Shown here piece by piece: positions 7,726 to 16,856 of a stretch of 64,000 nucleotides of DNA. The notes under the pieces are model-generated. The model saw only the letters and a program-made list of their open reading frames with translations. It made no database searches and was not told where the DNA came from. Numbering within the stretch: position 1 is the first letter of the stretch; each line of letters starts with the position of its first letter. A program made the position numbers and the translations under genes. Source of the DNA: Streptomyces actuosus (GTDB taxonomy: Bacteria; Actinomycetota; Actinomycetes; Streptomycetales; Streptomycetaceae); the NCBI RefSeq assembly GCF_016921115.1, contig NZ_JAFFZS010000017.1, forward strand, positions 109,388-173,387. The letters run 5' to 3'.

Positions 7726-10226
7726 CTGTGACCACCAGCGCTCCCTCGGACGGAGGAGAGGCGGCGGTCCCGCCGGAAGATCTCGTGACGCTGACGATCG
7801 ACGGCATCGAGATCAGCGTGCCCAAGGGCACTCTGGTCATCCGGGCCGCCGAGGAACTCGGCATCGAGATCCCCCGGTTCTGCGACCATCCGCTCCTCGA
7901 CCCGGCCGGCGCCTGCCGGCAGTGCATCGTCGAGGTCGAGGGCCAGCGCAAGCCCATGGCCTCCTGCACCATCACCTGCACCGACGGGATGGTCGTCAGG
8001 ACGCAGCTCACCTCGCCGGTCGCCGAGAAGGCGCAGAGGGGGGTGATGGAGCTCCTGCTCATCAACCACCCCCTGGACTGCCCGGTCTGCGACAAGGGCG
8101 GCGAGTGCCCGCTCCAGAACCAGGCGATGTCCCACGGCCAGGCCGACTCCCGCTTCGAGGGCCGCAAGCGCACCTACGAGAAGCCGGTCCCGATCTCCAC
8201 GCAGGTCCTGCTCGACCGCGAACGCTGCGTGCTGTGCGCGCGCTGCACCCGCTTCTCCCACCAGATCGCGGGCGACCCGATGATCGAACTGGTCGAGCGG
8301 GGCGCGCTCCAGCAGGTCGGCACCGGCGAGGGCGACCCGTTCGAGTCGTACTTCTCCGGCAACACCATCCAGATCTGCCCGGTCGGCGCGCTCACCTCCG
8401 CGGCATATCGTTTCCGCTCCCGACCCTTCGACCTCGTCTCCTCGCCGTCCGTGTGCGAGCACTGCTCCGGCGGGTGCGCCACGCGCACCGACCACCGGCG
8501 CGGCAAGGTCATGCGGCGGCTCGCCGCGAACGACCCCGAGGTCAACGAGGAGTGGATCTGCGACAAGGGCAGGTTCGCGTTCCGGTACGCGCAGCAGAGG
8601 GACCGTCTCGTCACGCCCCTGGTGCGCAACGCCGAGGGCGAGCTGCAGCCGGCGTCCTGGCCCGAGGCGCTGCAGATCGCCGCGCAGGGGCTGCTCGCCT
8701 CCCGCGGCCGGACCGGCGTCCTCACCGGCGGGCGGCTCACCGTCGAGGACGCCTACGCCTACAGCAAGTTCGCGCGCGTGGCGCTCGACACCAACGACAT
8801 CGACTTCCGCGCGCGCGTGCACAGCAGCGAGGAGGCCGACTTCCTCGCCGCCCGCGTCGCCGGCCGCGGAAGGGACCTCGACGGCACGGGCGCCGGCTTC
8901 ACCTCGCTGGAGAAGGCCCCGGCGGTCCTGCTGGTCGGGTTCGAGTCCGAGGAGGAGGCGCCCGGCGTCTTCCTGCGGCTGCGCAAGGCCTGGCGCAAGC
9001 ACGGGCAGCAGGTGTTCGCCCTGGCGACCCACGCGACGCGCGGCCTGCAGAAGATGGGCGGGACGCTGCTCCCCGCCGCTCCCGGCACCGAGACCGAATG
9101 GCTGGACGCCCTCGCCAGCGGTGTCGGCCTGGAGGACTCCGGCACCGGCGCGGCCGACGCACTGCGCGCCGACGGCGCGGTCATCGTCGTCGGGGAGCGG
9201 CTGGCCGGAGTCGCCGGTGGGCTCACCGCCGTACTGCGCGCCGCGTCCGCGACCGGTGCGGAGCTGGTGTGGGTCCCCCGGCGGTCCGGAGAGCGGGGCG
9301 CCGTCGAGGTGGGCGCGCTGCCGTCGCTGCTGCCGGGCGGGCGCCCGGCCACCGACCCCCGCGCGCGTGAGGAGGTCGCCGCGGCCTGGGGCGTCGCCGA
9401 ACTGCCCCACCGCTACGGCCGCGACACCGACCAGATCGTCGAGGCCGCCGCGGGCGGTGAACTGCAGGCCCTGCTCGTCGCCGGGGTCGAGGTCGCCGAC
9501 CTGCCCGATCCGGCCCGCGCGCGTGCGGCGCTGCACGAGGTCGGCTTCGTGGTCTCGCTGGAGCTGCGGCCCAGCGAGGTCACCGAGCACGCCGATGTCG
9601 TCCTGCCCGTCGCGGCGGTCGCCGAGAAGGCCGGCACCTTCCTCAACTGGGAAGGCCGGGTCCGCTTCTTCGAGGCCGCGCTCAAGCCCGACCAGATGAC
9701 CCGCCGCGTCGCGCCCACCGACGCCCGCGTGCTGCAGATGCTGGCCGACGCCATGGACGTCCACCTCGGCCTGCCGGACCTGGGCACCGCCCGCGCGGAG
9801 CTGGACCGGCTCGGCGCGTGGGACGGACCGCGCGCCACCGGGCCGAGGGAGACGGCGATGTCGCTGCCGCGGCCCGCCGCCGGGGAGGCGGTCCTCGCCG
9901 GTCACCGTCTCCTGCTCGACCTGGGTGTCCTGCAGGAGGGGGACGAGGCGCTCGCCGGGACCCGGCACGCAGCACGCGCGCGCGTGTCGGCCGCGACCGC
10001 CGCCGAGGCGGGCGTCAAGGACGGCGACGTCGTCGCCGTGAGCGGCCCCGCCGGGTCCGTCGCACTGCCGTTGCAGGTGACCGAGATGCCCGACCGCGTG
10101 GTCTGGCTTCCGCTGAACTCCGTCGGCGGCGGCGTCGCCTCCGACGCCGGGGTGCTGCCCGGCTCCCTCGTCCGCATCGGCCCGGCCGTGTCCGCCGCCG
10201 ACGCCCCCCAGGAGGTGGAGGCATGA
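7722..10226 (+). CDS. nuoG: NADH-quinone oxidoreductase subunit G
   Basis: An 834-residue 75-kDa subunit homologue. The N-terminal ferredoxin-like domain has 2Fe-2S ligands (FCDHPLLDPAGACRQC, near residue 53). It is followed by the N5 region HPLDCPVCDKGGECPLQNQ (about 117), further cluster ligands in CVLCARC (about 168) and ICPVGAL, and CEHCSGGC (about 245), which starts the degenerate molybdopterin-oxidoreductase domain. The second half is Ala-rich and ends in an aspartate-decarboxylase-like beta barrel region. Start and stop overlap neighbouring nuo genes. Confidence 0.96.
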   Translation: MTVTTSAPSDGGEAAVPPEDLVTLTIDGIEISVPKGTLVIRAAEELGIEIPRFCDHPLLDPAGACRQCIVEVEGQRKPMASCTITCTDGMVVRTQLTSPVAEKAQRGVMELLLINHPLDCPVCDKGGECPLQNQAMSHGQADSRFEGRKRTYEKPVPISTQVLLDRERCVLCARCTRFSHQIAGDPMIELVERGALQQVGTGEGDPFESYFSGNTIQICPVGALTSAAYRFRSRPFDLVSSPSVCEHCSGGCATRTDHRRGKVMRRLAANDPEVNEEWICDKGRFAFRYAQQRDRLVTPLVRNAEGELQPASWPEALQIAAQGLLASRGRTGVLTGGRLTVEDAYAYSKFARVALDTNDIDFRARVHSSEEADFLAARVAGRGRDLDGTGAGFTSLEKAPAVLLVGFESEEEAPGVFLRLRKAWRKHGQQVFALATHATRGLQKMGGTLLPAAPGTETEWLDALASGVGLEDSGTGAADALRADGAVIVVGERLAGVAGGLTAVLRAASATGAELVWVPRRSGERGAVEVGALPSLLPGGRPATDPRAREEVAAAWGVAELPHRYGRDTDQIVEAAAGGELQALLVAGVEVADLPDPARARAALHEVGFVVSLELRPSEVTEHADVVLPVAAVAEKAGTFLNWEGRVRFFEAALKPDQMTRRVAPTDARVLQMLADAMDVHLGLPDLGTARAELDRLGAWDGPRATGPRETAMSLPRPAAGEAVLAGHRLLLDLGVLQEGDEALAGTRHAARARVSAATAAEAGVKDGDVVAVSGPAGSVALPLQVTEMPDRVVWLPLNSVGGGVASDAGVLPGSLVRIGPAVSAADAPQEVEA

Positions 10227-11587
10227 GCCCGTACCTCGCCGCCGAGGATCTGTCGCTGTTCGGCCGCGACCCGTGGTGGCTGATCGCGATCAAGGCGGTC
10301 TTCTGCTTCGCGTTCCTGATGGTGACCGTGCTGTTCTCCATCGTGTGGGAGCGCAAGGTCGTGGCCTGGATGCAGTTGCGCATCGGCCCCAACCGGCACG
10401 GCCCGTGGGGAATGCTCCAGTCCCTGGCCGACGGCGTGAAGCTGATGCTGAAGGAGGACGTCATCGTCCGCCGCGCGGACAAGGTGGTGTACGTCCTCGC
10501 CCCGATCGTCGCCGCCATCCCGGCGTTCATGGCGATCGCGGTGATCCCCTTCGGCCCGGCCGGCAACGAGATCTCGATCTTCGGCCACCGCACCACGATG
10601 CAGCTCACCGACCTGCCGATCGCGATGCTGTACGTCCTCGCGGTCGCCTCGGTCGGCATCTACGGCATCGTCCTGGCGGGCTGGAGTTCCGGCTCCACCT
10701 ACCCGCTGCTGGGCGGCCTGCGCTCCTGCGCGCAGATGATCTCCTACGAGATCGCCATGGGCGCCGCGTTCGCGTCGGTGTTCCTCTACTCCGGGTCGAT
10801 GTCGACGTCGGCGATCGTCGAGCAGCAGCAGGACCGCTGGTACGTCGTCCTGCTGCCGGTCTCCTTCATCATCTACATCGTCACGATGGTCGGAGAGACC
10901 AACCGCGCCCCCTTCGACATGCCGGAGTCCGAGGGCGACCTGGTCGGCGGTTTCAACACCGAGTACTCGTCCATCAAGTTCGCGATGTTCATGCTCGCCG
11001 AGTACGTGAACATGGTGACGGTCTCGGCCGTCGCGACGACGCTGTTCCTCGGCGGCTGGCGCGCCCCCTGGCCGGTCAGCACCTTCTGGGAGGGTGCCAA
11101 CCACGGCTGGTGGCCGCTGCTCTGGTTCGTCGTCAAGGTGCAGCTGCTGCTGTTCTTCTTCATCTGGCTGCGCGGCACCCTGCCCCGTGTCCGCTACGAC
11201 CAGCTGATGAAGCTCGGCTGGAAGGTCCTCATCCCGGTCTCCGTGGCCTGGCTGATGCTCGTCGCGACCGTGCGGACCCTGCGGAACGAGAACTACGACT
11301 TCGCCGACATCGCCCTCTACGTGGGCGGCGGCGTCCTCGCCCTGCTGCTCCTGTCGTTCGTCGCCGACCTGTTCCGGCAGAAGGCGAAGGACACCGGGCA
11401 ACCCGCCGCCCCGCCCGCCGGGTTCGACCCGATGGCCGGTGGATTCCCCGTACCACCGCTGCCCGGTCAGGAGCTGCCGGCGGTGCCGCGGCGCCGCCCG
11501 CACCGGGAGCGGGAGCTCATTGTCAGTGGTGGGACCGATACTCACAGTGACGGACCGCTGGATGGAAAGGAGGCGTCCGATGGCTGA
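10223..11587 (+). CDS. nuoH: NADH-quinone oxidoreductase subunit H
   Basis: A 454-residue membrane subunit with eight or more helices that forms the quinone tunnel and links the arms. Motifs include MQLRIGPNRHGPWGMLQSLADGVK and the acidic loop FDMPESEGDLVGGFNTEYSS. The last 60 residues are Pro-rich and lie beyond the usual family end. The ATG at 10223 overlaps the nuoG stop; the stop overlaps the nuoI start region. NuoH2 (51135) is shorter and has a changed acidic loop. Confidence 0.96.
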   Translation: MSPYLAAEDLSLFGRDPWWLIAIKAVFCFAFLMVTVLFSIVWERKVVAWMQLRIGPNRHGPWGMLQSLADGVKLMLKEDVIVRRADKVVYVLAPIVAAIPAFMAIAVIPFGPAGNEISIFGHRTTMQLTDLPIAMLYVLAVASVGIYGIVLAGWSSGSTYPLLGGLRSCAQMISYEIAMGAAFASVFLYSGSMSTSAIVEQQQDRWYVVLLPVSFIIYIVTMVGETNRAPFDMPESEGDLVGGFNTEYSSIKFAMFMLAEYVNMVTVSAVATTLFLGGWRAPWPVSTFWEGANHGWWPLLWFVVKVQLLLFFFIWLRGTLPRVRYDQLMKLGWKVLIPVSVAWLMLVATVRTLRNENYDFADIALYVGGGVLALLLLSFVADLFRQKAKDTGQPAAPPAGFDPMAGGFPVPPLPGQELPAVPRRRPHRERELIVSGGTDTHSDGPLDGKEASDG

Positions 11588-12215
11588 GGAGCCCAAGGAG
11601 ACCAAGCCCGGTTTCCTCAACCCGGTGGCCGGCTTCGGCGTGACCTTCAAGGCCATGTTCAAGAAGCGGCTGACCGAGCAGTACCCGGAGCAGCAGAAGA
11701 CCACGGCTCCGCGGTTCCACGGACGGCACCAGCTCAACCGCCATCCGGACGGCCTGGAGAAGTGCGTCGGCTGCGAGCTGTGCGCCTGGGCCTGCCCCGC
11801 CGACGCCATCTACGTGGAGGGCGCCGACAACACCGACGAGGAGCGCTACTCGCCCGGCGAGCGGTACGGCCGGGTCTACCAGATCAACTACGCCCGCTGC
11901 ATCCTGTGCGGCCTGTGCATCGAGGCGTGCCCCACGCGCGCGCTGACCATGACGAACGAGTTCGAGCTGGCCGACTCCAGCCGCGCCAACCTCATCTACA
12001 CCAAGGAGCAGCTGCTCGCCGGCCTCGAAGAGGGCATGGTCGACAGCCCGCACGCCATCTACCCGGGGATGGACGAGCAGGACTACTACCGGGGCCTGGT
12101 CACGGAGGCCGCGCCCGGCACCGAGCGGCAGGTCGCCCTCTCCAAGGGCGAGGTCCCGGAGGAGCCGTCCTCCGGCGCGGACGAGTCCGCGTCCGAGGGG
12201 GTGGTCCGCCGATGA
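11580..12215 (+). CDS. nuoI: NADH-quinone oxidoreductase subunit I
   Basis: A 211-residue ferredoxin-type subunit with two 4Fe-4S motifs, CVGCELCAWACP (about 62-73) and CILCGLCIEACP (about 107-118), which hold clusters N6a and N6b. It relays electrons from the NADH module toward NuoB. The ATG at 11580 is preceded by GGAAAGGAGG, a strong ribosome site lying in the end of nuoH. The stop overlaps the nuoJ ATG. Confidence 0.96.
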   Translation: MAEEPKETKPGFLNPVAGFGVTFKAMFKKRLTEQYPEQQKTTAPRFHGRHQLNRHPDGLEKCVGCELCAWACPADAIYVEGADNTDEERYSPGERYGRVYQINYARCILCGLCIEACPTRALTMTNEFELADSSRANLIYTKEQLLAGLEEGMVDSPHAIYPGMDEQDYYRGLVTEAAPGTERQVALSKGEVPEEPSSGADESASEGVVRR

Positions 12216-13054
12216 GCGCGACACTCGCCGCCTACTCCACCTCCACCGGAGAGGCCTTCCAGTTCTGGGTCCTCGGCACGGTCGCGGTGATCGGCGCCCT
12301 GGGCACCGTCTTCATGAAGAAGGCCGTGCACAGCGCCCTCTGCCTCGCCGGCACCATGATCGTCCTTGCGGTGTTCTACCTCGCCAACGGCGCCTACTTC
12401 CTGGGCGTCGTGCAGATCATCGTCTACACCGGCGCGATCATGATGCTGTTCCTGTTCGTGGTGATGCTCGTCGGCGTGACCGCGGCGGACTCCCTGAAGG
12501 AGACCGTCAAGGGCCAGCGCTGGCTGGCCCTCGTGTGCGGGCTCGGCTTCGGCATCCTGCTGGTGGCCGGCATCGCCAACGCCTCACTGAAGGAGTTCGA
12601 CGGGCTCGGCCGGGCCAACGCGGGCGGCAATGTGCAGGGCCTGGCGAGCCTCATCTTCACCAAGTACGTCTTCGCCTTCGAGATCACCGGCGCCCTGCTG
12701 ATCAGCGCGGCCGTCGGGGCGATGGTGCTCACGCACCGCGAGCGCACCGAGCGGGCCAGGACCCAGCGCGAGCTGTCCGAGCAGCGGGTGCGCGAGGGGA
12801 CGTACATCCCGCCGCTGCCGGCCCCCGGCGTGTACGCCCGGCACAACGCCGTGGACATCGCGGGCCTGCTGCCCGACGGCACCCCCTCCGAGCTGACCGT
12901 CAGCAAGACGCTGCGCGAGCGCGGCCAGATCCGCGACGTCTCCATGGAGGCCCTCAACGACCTCCGGGCGCTGGAGCAGCGGGCCGAGGAGCGCCTGGAG
13001 CGGAAGGCGGTCGCACCGGCGACCTTCAAGCGGACCGAGGAGGCGTCGCAGTGA
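12212..13054 (+). CDS. nuoJ: NADH-quinone oxidoreductase subunit J
   Basis: A 280-residue membrane subunit. Five hydrophobic helices lie in the first 180 residues, including the family stretch VQIIVYTGAIMMLFLFVVML, whose pi-bulge helix is part of the proton/quinone coupling route. A hydrophilic tail of about 100 residues follows, longer than the E. coli protein. It overlaps nuoI by 4 bp and nuoK by 4 bp. Confidence 0.95.
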   Translation: MSATLAAYSTSTGEAFQFWVLGTVAVIGALGTVFMKKAVHSALCLAGTMIVLAVFYLANGAYFLGVVQIIVYTGAIMMLFLFVVMLVGVTAADSLKETVKGQRWLALVCGLGFGILLVAGIANASLKEFDGLGRANAGGNVQGLASLIFTKYVFAFEITGALLISAAVGAMVLTHRERTERARTQRELSEQRVREGTYIPPLPAPGVYARHNAVDIAGLLPDGTPSELTVSKTLRERGQIRDVSMEALNDLRALEQRAEERLERKAVAPATFKRTEEASQ

Positions 13055-13350
13055 ACCCGGTCAACTACCTCTATCTAGCAGCCCTGTTGTTCACCATCGG
13101 CGCCACCGGGGTGCTGATCCGGCGCAACGCCATCGTGCTCTTCATGTGTATCGAGCTGATGCTGAACGCCTGCAATCTCGCGTTCGTCACCTTCTCCCGC
13201 ATGCACGGCAACCTCGACGGCCAGGTCATCGCGTTCTTCACGATGGTCGTCGCCGCAGCGGAGGTCGTGGTCGGGCTCGCGATCATCGTGTCGCTGTTCC
13301 GTTCCCGCCACTCGGCCTCGGTCGACGACGCCAGCCTGATGAAGCTGTAA
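13051..13350 (+). CDS. nuoK: NADH-quinone oxidoreductase subunit K
   Basis: A 99-residue, three-helix membrane subunit (MrpC-like). The buried glutamates used in proton transfer are visible in CIELMLNACNLAF and in AAAEVVVGLAI. The GTG at 13051 overlaps the nuoJ stop. Length is typical. The 15-bp gap to nuoL is one of the few non-overlapping junctions of the operon. Confidence 0.96.
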   Translation: MNPVNYLYLAALLFTIGATGVLIRRNAIVLFMCIELMLNACNLAFVTFSRMHGNLDGQVIAFFTMVVAAAEVVVGLAIIVSLFRSRHSASVDDASLMKL

Positions 13351-13365
13351 GGGGTCGGAAGAATC

Positions 13366-15279
13366 GTGGAGAACCTGATCGCGCTGCTCATCGCGGCGCC
13401 CCTGCTCGGAGCGGCCGTCCTGCTGGTCGGTGGCCGCCGTCTCGACGCCGTCGGCCACTGGATCGGCGTCCTGCTGTCCGCCGTCTCCTTCGTGTTCGGT
13501 CTCGTCCTCTTCTCCGACCTGCTGAGCAGGGACGCGGAGCAGCGGACGCTGACCCAGCACCTGTTCAGCTGGATCCCGGTCGAGGGCTTCCATGCGGACG
13601 TCGCCTTCCGCCTCGACCAGTTGTCGATGACGTTCGTCCTGCTCATCACCGGCGTCGGCTCGCTGATCCACCTGTACTCGGTCGGGTACATGGAGCACGA
13701 CGAGCGCCGCCGCCGCTTCTTCGGCTACCTCAACCTGTTCCTCGCGGCGATGCTGCTGCTCGTCCTCGCCGACAACTACCTGCTGCTGTACGTCGGCTGG
13801 GAGGGCGTCGGTCTCGCCTCCTACCTGCTCATCGGCTTCTGGCAGCACAAGCCCAGCGCGGCCACCGCGGCGAAGAAGGCCTTCCTGGTCAACCGCGTCG
13901 GCGACATGGGCCTGTCGATCGCGATCATGCTGATGTTCACCACCTTCGGGACCTTCGCCTTCGGGCCGCTCCTCGGCACCCAGACCGAGCCCGGCCTGGC
14001 CGCGGACGCCACCGAGGGCAAGCTCACCGCCCTCGCCCTGCTGCTCCTGCTCGCCGCCTGCGGCAAGTCCGCCCAGGTGCCGCTGCAGTCCTGGCTCGGG
14101 GACGCCATGGAGGGCCCGACCCCGGTCTCGGCCCTCATCCACGCCGCGACGATGGTGACCGCGGGCGTCTACCTGATCGTCCGCTCCGCCGCGATCTTCA
14201 ACGGCGCGCCGGACGCCCAGCTCGTCGTCACCGTCGTCGGAGCGGTCACGCTCCTGTTCGGTGCGATCGTCGGTTGCGCGAAGGACGACATCAAGAAGGC
14301 GCTGGCCGGCTCGACGATGTCGCAGATCGGCTACATGGTGCTGGCCGCGGGCCTCGGCCCGATCGGCTACGTCTTCGCGATCATGCACCTGGTGACGCAC
14401 GGCTTCTTCAAGGCCGGGCTGTTCCTGGGCGCCGGTTCCGTCATGCACGGCATGAACGACGAGGTCGACATGCGCCGCTACGGCGGCCTGCGCACGTACA
14501 TGCCGATCACCTTCGTCACCTTCGGTCTCGGCTACCTCGCCATCATCGGTTTCCCGGGCCTGTCCGGCTTCTTCTCCAAGGACAAGATCATCGAGGCGGC
14601 CTTCGCCAAGGGCGGCACCGAGGGCTGGATCCTCGGCGGCTGCGCCCTGCTCGGCGCGGCCATCACGGCGTACTACATGACCCGCGTGATGCTGATGACG
14701 TTCTTCGGCGAGAAGCGCTGGCAGCCCGACGCGCAGGGCCACGAGCCGCACCCGCACGAGTCGCCCAGGAGCATGACGATCCCGATGATCGTGCTGGCCG
14801 TCGGGTCGGTCGGCGCCGGTGCGTTCTTCAGCATCGGTGACCGGTTCCTGCACTGGTTGGAGCCGATCACCGGCCACGCCGAGGGCGACTCCCCGCTCAG
14901 CGCCGCCGCCGTCACCGGCGGGACGATGGTCTGCCTCGTCGTCGGCGTCGCCATCGCCTGGGCCCAGTACGGCCGCCGCCCCGTCCCGGTCGTCGCCCCG
15001 CGCGGCTCGCTGCTCACCCGGGCCGCACGGCGCGACCTGCTGCAGGACGACTTCAACCACGTCGTCCTGGTCCGCGGCGGCGAGCACCTCACGCGGTCCC
15101 TGGTCTACGTCGACCACACCCTGGTCGACGGTGTCGTCAACGGCACGGCGGCCTCGGTCGGCGGCCTGTCCGGGCGCCTGCGCAGGCTGCAGAACGGCTT
15201 CGCGCGGTCGTACGCGGTCTCGATGTTCGGCGGTGCGGCCCTGCTCATCGCCGCCACCCTGCTGATGAGGGCGGTCTGA
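13366..15279 (+). CDS. nuoL: NADH-quinone oxidoreductase subunit L
   Basis: A 637-residue antiporter-like proton-pumping subunit at the end of the membrane arm. Conserved features are GWEGVGLASYLLIGFW (about 145), the ion-path Lys/His segment PTPVSALIHAATMVTAGVYL (about 250), and DDIKKALAGSTMSQIGYM (about 308). The C-terminal long lateral helix is expected after residue 550. GTG 13366 follows GGGGTCGGAAG. NuoL2 at 53942 is the paralogue. Confidence 0.96.
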   Translation: MENLIALLIAAPLLGAAVLLVGGRRLDAVGHWIGVLLSAVSFVFGLVLFSDLLSRDAEQRTLTQHLFSWIPVEGFHADVAFRLDQLSMTFVLLITGVGSLIHLYSVGYMEHDERRRRFFGYLNLFLAAMLLLVLADNYLLLYVGWEGVGLASYLLIGFWQHKPSAATAAKKAFLVNRVGDMGLSIAIMLMFTTFGTFAFGPLLGTQTEPGLAADATEGKLTALALLLLLAACGKSAQVPLQSWLGDAMEGPTPVSALIHAATMVTAGVYLIVRSAAIFNGAPDAQLVVTVVGAVTLLFGAIVGCAKDDIKKALAGSTMSQIGYMVLAAGLGPIGYVFAIMHLVTHGFFKAGLFLGAGSVMHGMNDEVDMRRYGGLRTYMPITFVTFGLGYLAIIGFPGLSGFFSKDKIIEAAFAKGGTEGWILGGCALLGAAITAYYMTRVMLMTFFGEKRWQPDAQGHEPHPHESPRSMTIPMIVLAVGSVGAGAFFSIGDRFLHWLEPITGHAEGDSPLSAAAVTGGTMVCLVVGVAIAWAQYGRRPVPVVAPRGSLLTRAARRDLLQDDFNHVVLVRGGEHLTRSLVYVDHTLVDGVVNGTAASVGGLSGRLRRLQNGFARSYAVSMFGGAALLIAATLLMRAV

Positions 15280-15284
15280 TACCG

Positions 15285-16856
15285 ATGTCCTTTCCTCTGC
15301 TGACAGCGACGGCGGTGCTCCCGGCCGTGGGGGCGATCGCCACCGCCGCCGTACCGGCCGCGCGGCGCACCGCCGCCAAGTGGCTGGCGCTGCTGTTCAC
15401 CCTCGCCACTCTCGCACTCGCGGTCGCGGTCGCGGTGCGCTTCGACCCGGGCGGCGACCGCTACCAGCTCACCGAGTCCCACGCCTGGATCGCCGAGTTC
15501 GGGGTGCGGTACGAGCTGGGCGTCGACGGCATCGCCGTGGCGCTGATCGCGCTCACGGCCCTGCTGATCCCGTTCATCGTCCTGGCGGGCTGGCACGACG
15601 CCGACCCGCTGGAGACCGGCAGCAGGCGGTGGCGGCCCACCCAGGGCTTCTTCGCGCTGATCCTCGCCGTCGAGGCGATGGTGATCCTCTCCTTCGAGGC
15701 CACCGACGTCTTCCTCTTCTACATCTTCTTCGAAGCCATGCTGATCCCGATGTACTTCCTCATCGGCGGCTTCGGGGACCGTGCCCACGAGCACGGCGAG
15801 AAGGCGGCGTCGACCCAGCGGTCGTACGCGGCGGTGAAATTCCTCCTCTACAACCTGGTCGGCGGTCTGATCATGCTGGCCGCGGTGATCGGCCTGTACG
15901 TGGTCGCCGGGAACTTCAGCCTCCAGGAGATCGCCCAGGCCCGCGCCGCCGGCACGCTCGACATGGCGACCAGCACCGAGCGCTGGCTGTTCCTCGGCTT
16001 CTTCTTCGCCTTCGCGGTGAAGGCGCCGCTGTGGCCGCTGCACACCTGGCTGCCCAACGCCATGCAGGAGTCCACCGCGCCGGTCGCCGTCCTCATCACG
16101 GCGGTCGTCGACAAGGTGGGCACCTTCGCGATGCTCCGCTTCTGCCTCCAGCTGTTCCCGGAGGCGAGCAAGTGGGCGACGCCGGTCATCCTCGTCCTGG
16201 CACTGATCAGCATCATCTACGGCGCCCTGCTCGCCGTGGGCCAGCGCGACATCAAGCGGCTGGTGGCCTACGCGTCGATCTCCCACTTCGGCTTCATCGT
16301 CCTGGGCATCTTCGCGATGACCAGTCAGGGCCAGTCGGGCGCAACGCTGTACATGGTCAACCACGGCATCTCGACGGCCGCGCTGATGCTGGTCGCGGGC
16401 TTCCTGATCTCGCGGCGCGGGTCGCGGCTCATCGCCGACTACGGCGGTGTGCAGAAGGTCGCCCCGGTGCTCGCCGGCACCTTCCTGATCGGCGGCCTGG
16501 CGACCCTGTCGCTACCGGGGCTGGCCCCGTTCGTGAGTGAGTTCCTGGTTCTGGTCGGCGCGTTCACGCGCTACCCGGCCGTCGGCATCGTCGCCACGTT
16601 CGGCATCGTGCTCGCCGCGCTGTACACCCTCGTCCTCTATCAGCGGACGATGACCGGGCCGGTGAAGCCGGAGGTCTCGGCCATGCCCGACCTCAGGGTG
16701 CGCGAGCTCGTGGTCGTCGCCCCGCTGGTCGTCCTGCTGCTCTTCCTGGGCGTCTACCCGAAGCCCGTGACGGACATCGTCAATCCGGCGGTCCAGCAGA
16801 CCCTGTCCGACGTACACAAGAAGGACCCCCAGCCCGAGGTGGAGGCGGCCAAGTGA
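15285..16856 (+). CDS. nuoM: NADH-quinone oxidoreductase subunit M
   Basis: A 523-residue antiporter-like membrane subunit. Family marks are FEAMLIPMYFLIGGFGD (about 147), LWPLHTWLPNAMQESTAPVA (about 247) and DIKRLVAYASISHFGFIVLG (about 323). It pumps protons in the middle of the membrane arm. ATG 15285 lies 5 bp after the nuoL stop. The stop overlaps nuoN by 4 bp. Confidence 0.96.
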   Translation: MSFPLLTATAVLPAVGAIATAAVPAARRTAAKWLALLFTLATLALAVAVAVRFDPGGDRYQLTESHAWIAEFGVRYELGVDGIAVALIALTALLIPFIVLAGWHDADPLETGSRRWRPTQGFFALILAVEAMVILSFEATDVFLFYIFFEAMLIPMYFLIGGFGDRAHEHGEKAASTQRSYAAVKFLLYNLVGGLIMLAAVIGLYVVAGNFSLQEIAQARAAGTLDMATSTERWLFLGFFFAFAVKAPLWPLHTWLPNAMQESTAPVAVLITAVVDKVGTFAMLRFCLQLFPEASKWATPVILVLALISIIYGALLAVGQRDIKRLVAYASISHFGFIVLGIFAMTSQGQSGATLYMVNHGISTAALMLVAGFLISRRGSRLIADYGGVQKVAPVLAGTFLIGGLATLSLPGLAPFVSEFLVLVGAFTRYPAVGIVATFGIVLAALYTLVLYQRTMTGPVKPEVSAMPDLRVRELVVVAPLVVLLLFLGVYPKPVTDIVNPAVQQTLSDVHKKDPQPEVEAAK